The notes under the pieces were generated by a model that did not search any database, was not told the DNA's origin, and worked only from the letters and a program-made list of their open reading frames with translations. A DNA stretch of 62,289 nt from Armatimonadota bacterium. GTDB lineage: Bacteria; Armatimonadota; Fimbriimonadia; Fimbriimonadales; Fimbriimonadaceae. Shown one piece after another: positions 10,531-18,224 of the stretch (the stretch's first letter is position 1; the number at the start of each line of letters is the position of its first letter). The DNA lies in NCBI GenBank assembly GCA_018268395.1, contig JAFDWQ010000012.1, positions 1-62,289 on the forward strand, given 5' to 3'. A program made the translations under genes and the position numbers.

Positions 10531-10584
10531 AGGTTTTTCTTCGACTTTCGTCCGTTTTGACGGAACTCGGCAGATAATGGGAGC

Positions 10585-10809
10585 ATGTCACCCATGACGC
10601 ACCGGATCCTGACGTGGGCCGACCAGCGGGGACGGCTCGACCTGCACGTGCCGGGTCTTCTTCCGGGGGAGGCCGTCGAGGTCACCGTCTGCAAGATCGA
10701 AGGAGACTGGAACGCCTACCTCGAGAGCGATTCCTTTCTTCGTTTCGGTCTGAGCCGGGAAGAGGTCGAGGACATGTTCCTTGCCGAGCGTCAAGCTTGG
10801 GAAGGCTGA
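10585..10809 (+). CDS. Small acidic protein of unknown function
   Basis: 74 residues with a beta-rich first half (GRLDLHVPGLLPGEAVEVTV) and a helical acidic tail (GLSREEVEDMFLAERQAWEG). The first half resembles small antitoxin-like or DUF104-type folds only loosely, so no family is claimed. GATAAT at 10573-10578 lies just before the start. Its stop sits 2 bp before the likely TTG start of the DUF5655-like gene, so the two are probably translated from one transcript. Confidence 0.6.
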   Translation: MSPMTHRILTWADQRGRLDLHVPGLLPGEAVEVTVCKIEGDWNAYLESDSFLRFGLSREEVEDMFLAERQAWEG

Positions 10810-10811
10810 AC

Positions 10812-11276
10812 TTGGGGTCCGACAGGAACGCGCCTGAAGACAACCCTCTTTGGACCTGCCCGGAATGCGGCAACCGGTTCGTGACGGCGAAGATGTGGCA
10901 TTCGTGCGGGACGTTTGCGCTGGACGGTCTCTTCCTTCAGTCGTCGCGAGAGGTCCGTGGAGCCTACGACGCCTTGGAAGCCATGGCCAGGGAACTGGCC
11001 GACATCATCGTCACGCCTCAAAAGACGCGGATCGCGTTCCAAACGCGGACCCGCTTCAGTGGTGGTGTGCCGAAGAGGGACCACTTTGACGCGGGGTTCG
11101 TCTTCTTCCGCCGACACCCGTCTCCCCGGTTCTACAAGATCGAGGACTATTCCGCGAAGTGGTTCGTTCACCGCACACGGTTGACTTGCGCCGCAGACGT
11201 GGACGACGAGGTCCGGCAATGGCTGGTCGAGGCTCTCGAATACGGGGACCAGTGCCGGACCGGTCGATTCGCCTGA
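10812..11276 (+). CDS. DUF5655-like zinc-ribbon protein
   Basis: 154 residues. The N-terminus carries a zinc-ribbon-like pattern, WTCPECGNRFVTAKMWHSCG, followed by a domain matching DUF5655 in length and layout: a helical segment with FLQSSREVRGAYDALEAMAREL, then TPQKTRIAFQTRTRFSGGV and a hydrophobic beta core (HFDAGFVFFRR). The function of the family is unknown. I chose the TTG at 10812 because GGGAAGG sits 6 bp upstream; no ATG is available in the right place. It is probably co-expressed with the 74-residue gene before it. Confidence 0.7.
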   Translation: MGSDRNAPEDNPLWTCPECGNRFVTAKMWHSCGTFALDGLFLQSSREVRGAYDALEAMARELADIIVTPQKTRIAFQTRTRFSGGVPKRDHFDAGFVFFRRHPSPRFYKIEDYSAKWFVHRTRLTCAADVDDEVRQWLVEALEYGDQCRTGRFA

Positions 11277-11357
11277 CGCCTGTTAAGTCGCAAAAACCCT
11301 CTCCGTTCATCCAGGTTACGGGCCCTCACGGTGGTCCCGTTCGAACGGAGAAGGAAA

Positions 11358-12992
11358 ATGGAAGAGAGACCGATCAGTAGGGCGCCCTGGAACTGGGGCG
11401 CGAAGGCGCTCGCGTTGGCGACGGTCGTCGCCGCAACCGGTTGCGGCGGCGGGGGAGGAGGGACGGGCACCGGAGGAGGCGGTGGCGGCGGCACGAGCAA
11501 CCAAGGGCAATTGGCCAAGAACACGTTGTTGGTCGATAAGTCCGGGGCGTCGCAGGTCGTCAGCCAGAACGGCTCGTCGATCACGTTCCGTGGACAGCGG
11601 AACGACATCAAGCCAGGTTCTGTCGTCTTCAACACGAACGGTACGGGTTCGATCCGAAAGGTCAAAGCCGTGTCGTTTTCCGGCGGCAACACGGTCGCTG
11701 TGACCGAGGACGGGGGGCTTGTCGACGCCGTCGAAACCCTCAAGACGAAGACGGCTCTGCCCTTCAGCCGCGAAGCCATCGGTGAGATCAAGAGCAAGGA
11801 TCCGGCGGTGTCGTTCACCTGGGTCAAGGGAGATCCGATCAAGTCGCGGGACGTGTCTTACAACGTCCTTGAGATCAATTTCAAGGACTTCTCGCTCGGG
11901 TTGTCGAAGGGCATCGATATCGATGGTACGGCGACCTTCCAGGCAGAACCGCAGTTCGACTTGAACATGGACCGTGAGCCTGGCAAGCTCCTTCCCTCGG
12001 TCTCGTACATGAAGGCCGGGATGTCGGCCCGGCTGGGCGGTTCTCTGTCCGTGACCTCCAAATACGGCGGGAGCGTCGCCGCGACCAAGACGGTGTTCGA
12101 CGAATATGTCGGGCCCCCGCAGGTCTACGGTTGGCTCGTCTTCCGGACGCGCCTCAAGGTCGAGGCCGGGATCGAGGGTACGGCATCGGGCGGGGTGACC
12201 CACACAGAGTCTCTCGGCCTGACGGCCGACGTGTCGGAAACGTACGTCCGCAACACGGGGTGGAGCACCGCAAAGTCACTGACGCCGTCCTATCAGGCGT
12301 CCGAAGCCGACGTCGACGCGGAGTTCAGTCTGAGACTGCGGCCACTGGTCGTCACGCTCGCCTACGAACTGTACGGCGTCGCCGGTCCTTACGCCTCGCT
12401 GGAATCGTATGCGGAGGCCGTCGGCACCCACACCGTTCAGAACGGGGAAGAAGGCATCGAGGCCGTCGTGAACAAGGGTCTTAACGGCTTGATCGGACTC
12501 GTCGCGGAACTGCCCGCAGGGTTGGAAACGATGTTCGGCGGGACGTGGAAGCCGTTCGATTTCACGTTCGAGGTCACGAAGACGGAGTTGTTCCGGAAGT
12601 TCTTCCCGTTCACGGGCACGTCCAGCATCTCGGTCGGCGACAACGGGCCGGCCCCGGACGACATCTTCTCCGTGAGCCTCGACGGAACGTTGCTCGGACA
12701 GACCGACAAAGGCGGGACGGGGGCCTTTCGGGTGACGTCGTTACGGCCTGGACAGCACACGTTGACCGTGACGTGCCTCGACGACGGAGCCAACGGGAAC
12801 GACGCCGGAACGCTCGGTTTGAGCTTGGCGAACGGGTTCACGTTCCTCGACGGCGGCACGACCGTCAGCGACGTTCTGGCGCTCGGAGAATCGAAGGACT
12901 ACACGGTGGTCGTCCCGGACACCGGGAAGCCGTGGATCAAACCGAAACCGTTGCCGAAGAGCAGGCTCGCACAAGAGCATCCGCGACGATAG
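11358..12992 (+). CDS. Glycine-linker lipoprotein of unknown function
   Basis: 544 residues. A signal segment (GAKALALATVVAATGC) ends in a probable lipidated Cys at residue 29, followed by a ~17-residue Gly/Thr linker that would tether the body to the membrane. The remainder is beta-rich with no recognised catalytic motif. Residues ~430-500 resemble an Ig-like/PEGA-type domain (DIFSVSLDGTLLGQTDKGGT, LRPGQHTLTVTC). GGAGAAGG 4 bp upstream supports ATG 11358 over an upstream GTG. A perfect 38-bp palindrome follows the stop. Confidence 0.75.
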   Translation: MEERPISRAPWNWGAKALALATVVAATGCGGGGGGTGTGGGGGGGTSNQGQLAKNTLLVDKSGASQVVSQNGSSITFRGQRNDIKPGSVVFNTNGTGSIRKVKAVSFSGGNTVAVTEDGGLVDAVETLKTKTALPFSREAIGEIKSKDPAVSFTWVKGDPIKSRDVSYNVLEINFKDFSLGLSKGIDIDGTATFQAEPQFDLNMDREPGKLLPSVSYMKAGMSARLGGSLSVTSKYGGSVAATKTVFDEYVGPPQVYGWLVFRTRLKVEAGIEGTASGGVTHTESLGLTADVSETYVRNTGWSTAKSLTPSYQASEADVDAEFSLRLRPLVVTLAYELYGVAGPYASLESYAEAVGTHTVQNGEEGIEAVVNKGLNGLIGLVAELPAGLETMFGGTWKPFDFTFEVTKTELFRKFFPFTGTSSISVGDNGPAPDDIFSVSLDGTLLGQTDKGGTGAFRVTSLRPGQHTLTVTCLDDGANGNDAGTLGLSLANGFTFLDGGTTVSDVLALGESKDYTVVVPDTGKPWIKPKPLPKSRLAQEHPRR

Positions 12993-12994
12993 GG

Positions 12995-13032
12995 AAGTTC
13001 AGGCCCTGGCCGATCGGCCAGGGCCTGAACTT
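12995..13032. terminator. Perfect 38-bp palindrome, bidirectional terminator
   Basis: AAGTTCAGGCCCTGGCCGA is followed immediately by its exact reverse complement. It lies between two convergent genes, starts 3 bp after one stop and overlaps the last bases (TAA) of the other. The 19-bp arms have no spacer, so the transcript from either strand can form the same hairpin. No T-run follows on the + side. Confidence 0.7.
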
Positions 13033-14038
13033 AGTCGTGGTGGTGGTGTCCGTGTTCGTAATGATCGGCCAAAGCGTCCCGACCAAAGTCGCCTTTGAAG
13101 TCGCGCCAGACGGTGTGGATATGGTTACCGTCCGCTTGGGTGTTGTCGTATTCGACGACAAAGGTGTCGCTCTGGATGCGATAGTAGTGCCGGGCGTCAC
13201 GCCGGACCGGGCCGAGCCATGCGAACACGACGTGGCCGTAGCCATCGGCTTGGACGGCCTTCATCCTTCGCGATCGTTCGGAGGCCTGTTGGACCGAGGA
13301 ATGAACGTCCAACAGCTGTCGTAGCAACGCCTTCTGACCCTTGTCCATGTCGTCGTATGGCAACCCCGACCGACCATCGATTCCCGCTTGGCGAGAACTC
13401 CCCGTGACGATGTCCGTCGGCGCCTCTTCAGAGAGGACCGCCTTCCGGCGTTGTTCGGGACGGAACGAGTCGACCAGTCGAAAGGCCAGGTCTTGCTCTT
13501 TGGCAAGGACGCGTTGTCCCTTGAGAGGCCCGGACCGGACTTCGGCCGGGTTACTTCCCAGAAACTGCGGTGTGCTGGACACGACGATCCCTCCGGTGTG
13601 GCCGAAGGTCAGTGAAACGTGATGGCCCTCGTACCTCCACAGCCACGGCCCGGTCGCACTCGGTTCACCGAAGAAGACGAACCAGTACTTCTCAGGATCA
13701 CGCGACGGGTTCTTTTCCATTTCGGCCAGGACGGACTCGAGGGACCGGATCTTCTCGACCTTCTCAAACCCCTCTGGACTCAAGGAGGCCCTGAGCAATT
13801 CGACGGCCGCTTTGCGTTGGGTTCCGTCCATCTCGGACCAGCTCACGCCCCTCCGTCCCCCAGGCACGTAAGTCCAAGTGTCGCGATCGGCCGAAGCGGC
13901 GGGTAAGACGGCCTTTTCTCGGAGCGGCTCGCTCAAGCTCGCGACGAAGCGCCGCGCCGCCTGGCTCATGGAGGACTCGGAGGCCGGTTTCGGGACGACC
14001 AACGTGGCCAGGACAAGGAACGCGGAGAAGAGCCGCAT
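13031..14038 (-). CDS. DUF3500 family secreted protein with His-rich tail
   Basis: 335 residues: signal peptide (MRLFSAFLVLATLVVPKPAS) then a DUF3500 domain. Family hallmarks are visible: WLWRYEGHHVSLTFGHTGG, STPQFLGSNPAEVRSGPLKG, RVLAKEQDLAFRLVDS and a C-terminal YYRIQSDTFVVEYDNTQ.. followed by HIHTVWRD. The protein ends HYEHGHHHHD, a likely metal-binding tail. The biochemical role of the family is not established. I set the start at the ATG before the signal peptide; the frame continues 22 codons upstream without a signal. It converges on the lipoprotein gene through a shared palindromic terminator. Confidence 0.85.
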   Translation of the reverse strand: MRLFSAFLVLATLVVPKPASESSMSQAARRFVASLSEPLREKAVLPAASADRDTWTYVPGGRRGVSWSEMDGTQRKAAVELLRASLSPEGFEKVEKIRSLESVLAEMEKNPSRDPEKYWFVFFGEPSATGPWLWRYEGHHVSLTFGHTGGIVVSSTPQFLGSNPAEVRSGPLKGQRVLAKEQDLAFRLVDSFRPEQRRKAVLSEEAPTDIVTGSSRQAGIDGRSGLPYDDMDKGQKALLRQLLDVHSSVQQASERSRRMKAVQADGYGHVVFAWLGPVRRDARHYYRIQSDTFVVEYDNTQADGNHIHTVWRDFKGDFGRDALADHYEHGHHHHD

Positions 14039-14111
14039 GTCGACATTGTAGATCGTCCGACAAGGGTCGCCTTTATCAGGCGTCAAGGTACGCTGGCGGG
14101 CCAAGAACGTG

Positions 14112-15290
14112 ATGATCCTCTTCGCGATCGCAGTCTGGCCGGGCCCCCTCAGCGTGCCGCATCAGGGACAGGAGACGGTCCGGGTGAAGGACAGCGCCCA
14201 GTTCTCTTCTGCACTTCGCAAAGCGAAGCCAGGGACGACGGTCTTGCTCGAACCTGGCCGTTATGAGGGGGGCGTGTACGCTGAAAACGTCCACGGGGCA
14301 GAAGGGCGCGCGGTGACCGTACGGGCGGCCGACCCGGCGGACCCGCCCAGGATCTCAGGCGGAACAGGAGGGATCCACTTGTCGAAAGTCTCCTACATCG
14401 AAGTGCGGGACCTCGTCGTCGAAGGAGCGTCGCACAACGGGATCAACATCGACGACGGCGGCGACATTGGACGACCGTCGCACCACGTCGTGATCCGTAA
14501 CGTCCGGGTCAGCGACCTTCCGAAAGGAAACCACGACGGGATCAAGCTGTCCGGTGTCGACGACTTCCTGGTGACCGGGTGCTCGGTCGCCCGATGGGGC
14601 GGGTCGGGAATCGACATGGTCGGGTGCCACCGAGGAGTGATCGAGGGCGGAACGTTCTCGGACGGCGGGGATTCGGGAGTCCAAGCGAAGGGCGGTTCGT
14701 CGGACATCGTTGTACGGACGTGCCGTTTTGTGGACGCAGGTCAGCGCGCCGTCAACATCGGAGGCAGTACAGGCCTCGACTACTTCAGGCCACCTTTGTC
14801 GCTAGTGCCCGAAGGACGGAGGTACGAGTCCAAAGACGTGACGGTCGAAGGATGCACGTTTTCAGGGAGCCTATCGCCAATCGCCTTTGTCGGAGCCGAC
14901 GGTGCGGTCGTGAAGTTCAACACGTTCTATCGGCCTGGGAGGTGGGTCGTCCGCATCCTGCAGGAGACCTCGACTCCCGACTTCGTCCCCTGTCGCAACG
15001 GCGTGTTCGAAGACAATCTCGTGGTTTTCTCGTCTTCGGCCTGGAGCGCGGGCGGCTTCAATGTCGGACCCGGCACGGACGCTCTCTCGTTCGCGTTCCG
15101 GAGAAACCATTGGTACTGCTTTGACGATCCGTCCCAGAGTCCGCCCCGGTTGCCGGTCGCCGAATCCGGCGGTGTCATCGGCAAGGATCCGGGTCTGGTC
15201 GATCCCGCTCGGGGCGACTTCGGAGTCAAAGCGGGTCGTGATCCCGTGCCGGCAGGGGCCCATGCTTTCCGACGGCGCGAAGGCGGCTGA
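14112..15290 (+). CDS. Secreted right-handed parallel beta-helix protein
   Basis: 392 residues with a short hydrophobic leader (MILFAIAVWPGPLS). The body is a parallel beta-helix with PbH1-type repeats: VSYIEVRDLVVEGASHNGIN, VVIRNVRVSD, FLVTGCSVARWGGSGIDM, GVIEGGTFSDGGDSGVQ and IVVRTCRFVDAGQRAVNIGG. The opening motif FSSALRKAKPGTTVLLEPGRY is typical of pectate-lyase-like/DUF1565 polysaccharide-active proteins. A polysaccharide lyase or epimerase role is plausible, but catalytic residues cannot be assigned. GTG 14109 directly precedes the chosen ATG. Divergent from the DUF3500 gene, 73 bp away. Confidence 0.8.
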   Translation: MILFAIAVWPGPLSVPHQGQETVRVKDSAQFSSALRKAKPGTTVLLEPGRYEGGVYAENVHGAEGRAVTVRAADPADPPRISGGTGGIHLSKVSYIEVRDLVVEGASHNGINIDDGGDIGRPSHHVVIRNVRVSDLPKGNHDGIKLSGVDDFLVTGCSVARWGGSGIDMVGCHRGVIEGGTFSDGGDSGVQAKGGSSDIVVRTCRFVDAGQRAVNIGGSTGLDYFRPPLSLVPEGRRYESKDVTVEGCTFSGSLSPIAFVGADGAVVKFNTFYRPGRWVVRILQETSTPDFVPCRNGVFEDNLVVFSSSAWSAGGFNVGPGTDALSFAFRRNHWYCFDDPSQSPPRLPVAESGGVIGKDPGLVDPARGDFGVKAGRDPVPAGAHAFRRREGG

Positions 15291-15326
15291 AACCTGCGGC
15301 TCGGCCGCCCGGTATGATCTCGCGGA

Positions 15327-15833
15327 GTGGACGAAGGACGCCAAACCGCCCGGCAAACGACGGCGCTCAAAAGCCTCCATCCCATGATCCGTAGCGTCTG
15401 GCGGCTAGGGGGCCTGATTTCTGGACTCGTCGCCGCAACGTCGATCACGGCCTTTTCGTTCCTGTTCATCAAGGTCTTCGAAGGCCCGGTCTGGATCGCT
15501 CCTCTCGTGTTCGTCGTTTCCTTCTTGATGTTCGGCGGCGTGGCGATGTTGCTCGTCGACAAGCAGTTCGAGCAATGGCGGTACCAACTCCGGGAGTTCG
15601 ACGTGGTCATCCGCAAGGGGCTCGTCTGGCGATCCGAGCGGTACATCGCCCGGGACCGCGTCCAGCACATCGACATCAACACGGGTCCGCTCGACCGCAA
15701 GTTCGGCCTTGTCCAAGTCGTGGTGTACGCGGCCGGCGTGACGGGCTCCGTCGGACTGATTCCCGGTCTGACCCCGGAAGAAGGGGAATGGCTCAAGGAA
15801 CAGCTCCTGGCCACCCGGGCCGAGGACGCCTGA
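15327..15833 (+). CDS. Bacterial PH-domain membrane protein, YdbS type
   Basis: 168 residues. The N-terminal segment reads ..LKSLHPMIRSVWRLGGLI, followed by two transmembrane helices (~25-75) and a bacterial PH domain (bPH2) with REFDVVIRKGLVWRSERYIA, RDRVQHIDINTGPLDRKFGL and VVVYAAG. This layout is that of YdbS, which is usually encoded next to a YdbT-like protein as it is here, 3 bp from the next gene. The family acts at the membrane, but its molecular role is not settled. A GTG start at 15327 is used because LHP belongs to the family N-terminus; TATGAT at 15313 could be the -10 box. Confidence 0.85.
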   Translation: MDEGRQTARQTTALKSLHPMIRSVWRLGGLISGLVAATSITAFSFLFIKVFEGPVWIAPLVFVVSFLMFGGVAMLLVDKQFEQWRYQLREFDVVIRKGLVWRSERYIARDRVQHIDINTGPLDRKFGLVQVVVYAAGVTGSVGLIPGLTPEEGEWLKEQLLATRAEDA

Positions 15834-15836
15834 CAC

Positions 15837-17339
15837 ATGCGCAGGCTCGATCCACGATCGGTCCTCGTCCTGTCCATCGAGTGGCTGCGAAAAGCCGTGT
15901 ACCCGATGGTCATTGCCGTCTTCGCGAATAGCGGCCCAATGATGCGGAAGGGGATCGAGGGCAAGACCTTGCTTCTGGTCTTGGCGGTCCCTGTCCTCTT
16001 CGGAGCCCTTGCGATCATCGGTGGGATCGTGAGCTACGTCGTCACGAGCTTTGGCATCGTGGCAGGATCCTTGATCGTGTCAAAGCGCGGAATTTGGCGT
16101 CAAGAACGGACGATCCCGCTCGAACGCGTGCAGAACGTCCACATCACCCAGGGTTTGTTGGAGCGGATCTTAGGAATCGCGACCGTCCGCGTCGAAACCG
16201 CGTCCGGCCCGGGCGTCGAGGCCAACCTAAAGTCCCTTTCGCTGAGCGACGCCCGGCACATTAAGGACGAACTGCTCCGAACGGGCCCGGTCGTCTCTCC
16301 CGAGGCTTCGGAGCCGGCTGCGGTCTACCGACCGGGATTCAAGGACATCGTCCTTGCCGGCGCGCTGCAAAACCGGGCGTTGATCGTGATGGCCGCGATC
16401 CTGGGCGTGTTCGGCCAAGGCCTCGACGATCTCGCCGTCTCAGGAGTCCGCTGGATCGAACGGTCGCCCGTGACCCAGTCGGCGTCGAAGAACCCGGTCT
16501 TGTTCGGCACGTTCTTCGTGATCGGTGGCCTTCTGTTCGTCGTGTTCGGCTGGTTCCTGTCGATCCTCTATGCCGTCTTCGTCTATTACGGGTTTAAGGT
16601 CGTCCGGACGGAGAAAGGACTGCAGGTCTCGTACGGCCTCGTCAACACCGTTCAGACCGTCATTCCGGTCAAGAGGGTCCAAAGCGTCCAGACCCGCGCG
16701 TCTTGGCTCTTCAAGGCGCTCGGGCTCAACCAACTTTACGTCCAATCGATCGGGGGCCACGTGGCTTCCGGCGAACAGCGCCACGTCGCCGTCGGTCAGA
16801 CGTTGTTGGCCCCCGTGTGCCGTCCGCAGGTCCTTCGCACGTTGCTCCGTTTGATCGATCCGGCCCTCGACGTGGACAAGGCGACGTTTCTCGCCTCCGA
16901 CAGGTTCCTCTTGCGGCGTCGGGTGTTCCGCTCGGTCTTCTGGACGACGTTGACCATCTTGGCAGTCTCGGTCGAGGCAAGGATGATGTTCCACAAGGTC
17001 GACTGGGTCTGGCCCATCGTCCTAGGGTCGACCTTCGTCGTGCTCCTTGTCTTTCTTTCGGTCATGTCGTACCGGCGTCAAGGCTATGCGGTGACGCCTG
17101 AGGTGTTCATGGTGTGCCAAGGAACGCTGGGGCAGAACGTGACGATCATCCCTGTCACGAACGTCCAAGTCGTCGAGTTGACATCGGACTGGTTCCAAAG
17201 ACGTCGCGGGCTTGTCGACCTCAGAGTCATGACTCCCGTCTCTGTCGCCGTCGTCCCGTGCTTGGCGCGGTCAGTGGCTGAGAGCGTCCAAGAAGACCTC
17301 CAGAGTTCGACGTTCCGATACGGACGAAAGGGACTGTAA
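15837..17339 (+). CDS. Bacterial PH-domain membrane protein, YdbT type
   Basis: 500 residues with three bacterial PH domains alternating with transmembrane helices, as in YdbT. Repeats of the same signature are visible: SKRGIWRQERTIPLERVQNV..TQGLLERILG, GLVNTVQTVIPVKRVQSVQT and TPEVFMVCQGTLGQNVTIIP followed by VTNVQVVEL. Hydrophobic helices lie near residues 40-75, 180-195, 215-245 and 360-405. The start is 3 bp after the YdbS-type stop, so the two form an operon. In Bacillus, YdbS/YdbT-type pairs have been linked to antimicrobial peptide tolerance, but no specific substrate can be read here. Confidence 0.85.
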   Translation: MRRLDPRSVLVLSIEWLRKAVYPMVIAVFANSGPMMRKGIEGKTLLLVLAVPVLFGALAIIGGIVSYVVTSFGIVAGSLIVSKRGIWRQERTIPLERVQNVHITQGLLERILGIATVRVETASGPGVEANLKSLSLSDARHIKDELLRTGPVVSPEASEPAAVYRPGFKDIVLAGALQNRALIVMAAILGVFGQGLDDLAVSGVRWIERSPVTQSASKNPVLFGTFFVIGGLLFVVFGWFLSILYAVFVYYGFKVVRTEKGLQVSYGLVNTVQTVIPVKRVQSVQTRASWLFKALGLNQLYVQSIGGHVASGEQRHVAVGQTLLAPVCRPQVLRTLLRLIDPALDVDKATFLASDRFLLRRRVFRSVFWTTLTILAVSVEARMMFHKVDWVWPIVLGSTFVVLLVFLSVMSYRRQGYAVTPEVFMVCQGTLGQNVTIIPVTNVQVVELTSDWFQRRRGLVDLRVMTPVSVAVVPCLARSVAESVQEDLQSSTFRYGRKGL

Positions 17340-17418
17340 CGACGTGCCTAAAGCTTGAGGGAACGGATAAGATGGGCAACTCGGTGCACCCGTGACCGGT
17401 CGCCGAGAAGAGTGGCCT

Positions 17419-18195
17419 ATGTCCGATCCAAACCCCGCTATCTATACGCTTGCCCCTGACGAAACCCTATGGATGTTCAAGGGCGGAATCAGTGACCTAC
17501 AAAGCCTGTTGGAAGGCCCTGACGAGTGGGTCAAGACGCACGTCAAGGCTTGTAGTTCACCGCCTTCGGGCGTCTACATCGTCGAGTTCTCCTCTCAGTC
17601 CGGAGAAGGCGATATGGATCTCAGCTTTTTCGGGACTTGTGGGACTTCCGTGATCTATGTCACGGGCCACGAGCACGTGTTCCAGTTGCTGTCCGGCCCC
17701 CGGGCCCTTGTGGCGCCCAATGACTTTTGGACAGGTCTCGACGACCGGTTGGAGGCGGCCACCGGAGCGTCCGGAATCGAAGTCTTCGTCATGCCTTCCA
17801 GCGGACGGGTCTTCGTCCACTATGAAAGCGGCACCGACCGGCTCTTTCATGCCGAAATGATGTGCGCGGCCACATTGGACCAACCGGGGTATTTGAAGTG
17901 GTTGAAGGGTGAAGTGGACGGCGTCAAGTTGCCTCGGATCTGCCACAGAAAAGAGCCGGAAGATCAATCGAGCGTCTTGTCCATGGACGAAGTGGTCTTT
18001 CAGCCAAGAGGAACGCACGAACGGAACGTCAGGGACATCCGGATGCTGTACCAGTCTCTCTCTCCCGGCGGTTCTAAGGGACAGATCAGGGAGAAGGCCT
18101 GTAACGGGACGCACGGGCGTATCGTCGGCCGACAAGGCGGCAAGTACGTCTGCGAACCCGACTTCATGTTCACGAAGCCCTATCCTCTACGTTGA
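17419..18195 (+). CDS. Protein of unknown function
   Basis: 258 residues, no signal peptide or membrane segment. Soluble mixed alpha/beta sequence (FKGGISDLQSLLEGPDEWVK, GIEVFVMPSSGRVFVHYESG). The C-terminal third contains one Cys/His cluster (PRICHRKEPEDQ) and a basic tail. I do not recognise a family. ATG 17419 follows AGAAGAG, a weak ribosome site; GTG 17392 is an alternative start nine codons upstream. TAAGAT at 17368-17373 may be a -10 box. It converges on the STAND NTPase gene. Confidence 0.6.
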   Translation: MSDPNPAIYTLAPDETLWMFKGGISDLQSLLEGPDEWVKTHVKACSSPPSGVYIVEFSSQSGEGDMDLSFFGTCGTSVIYVTGHEHVFQLLSGPRALVAPNDFWTGLDDRLEAATGASGIEVFVMPSSGRVFVHYESGTDRLFHAEMMCAATLDQPGYLKWLKGEVDGVKLPRICHRKEPEDQSSVLSMDEVVFQPRGTHERNVRDIRMLYQSLSPGGSKGQIREKACNGTHGRIVGRQGGKYVCEPDFMFTKPYPLR

Positions 18196-18224
18196 CCGGA
18201 ACGTCCGCCCGTAAGGCTTGCGAC

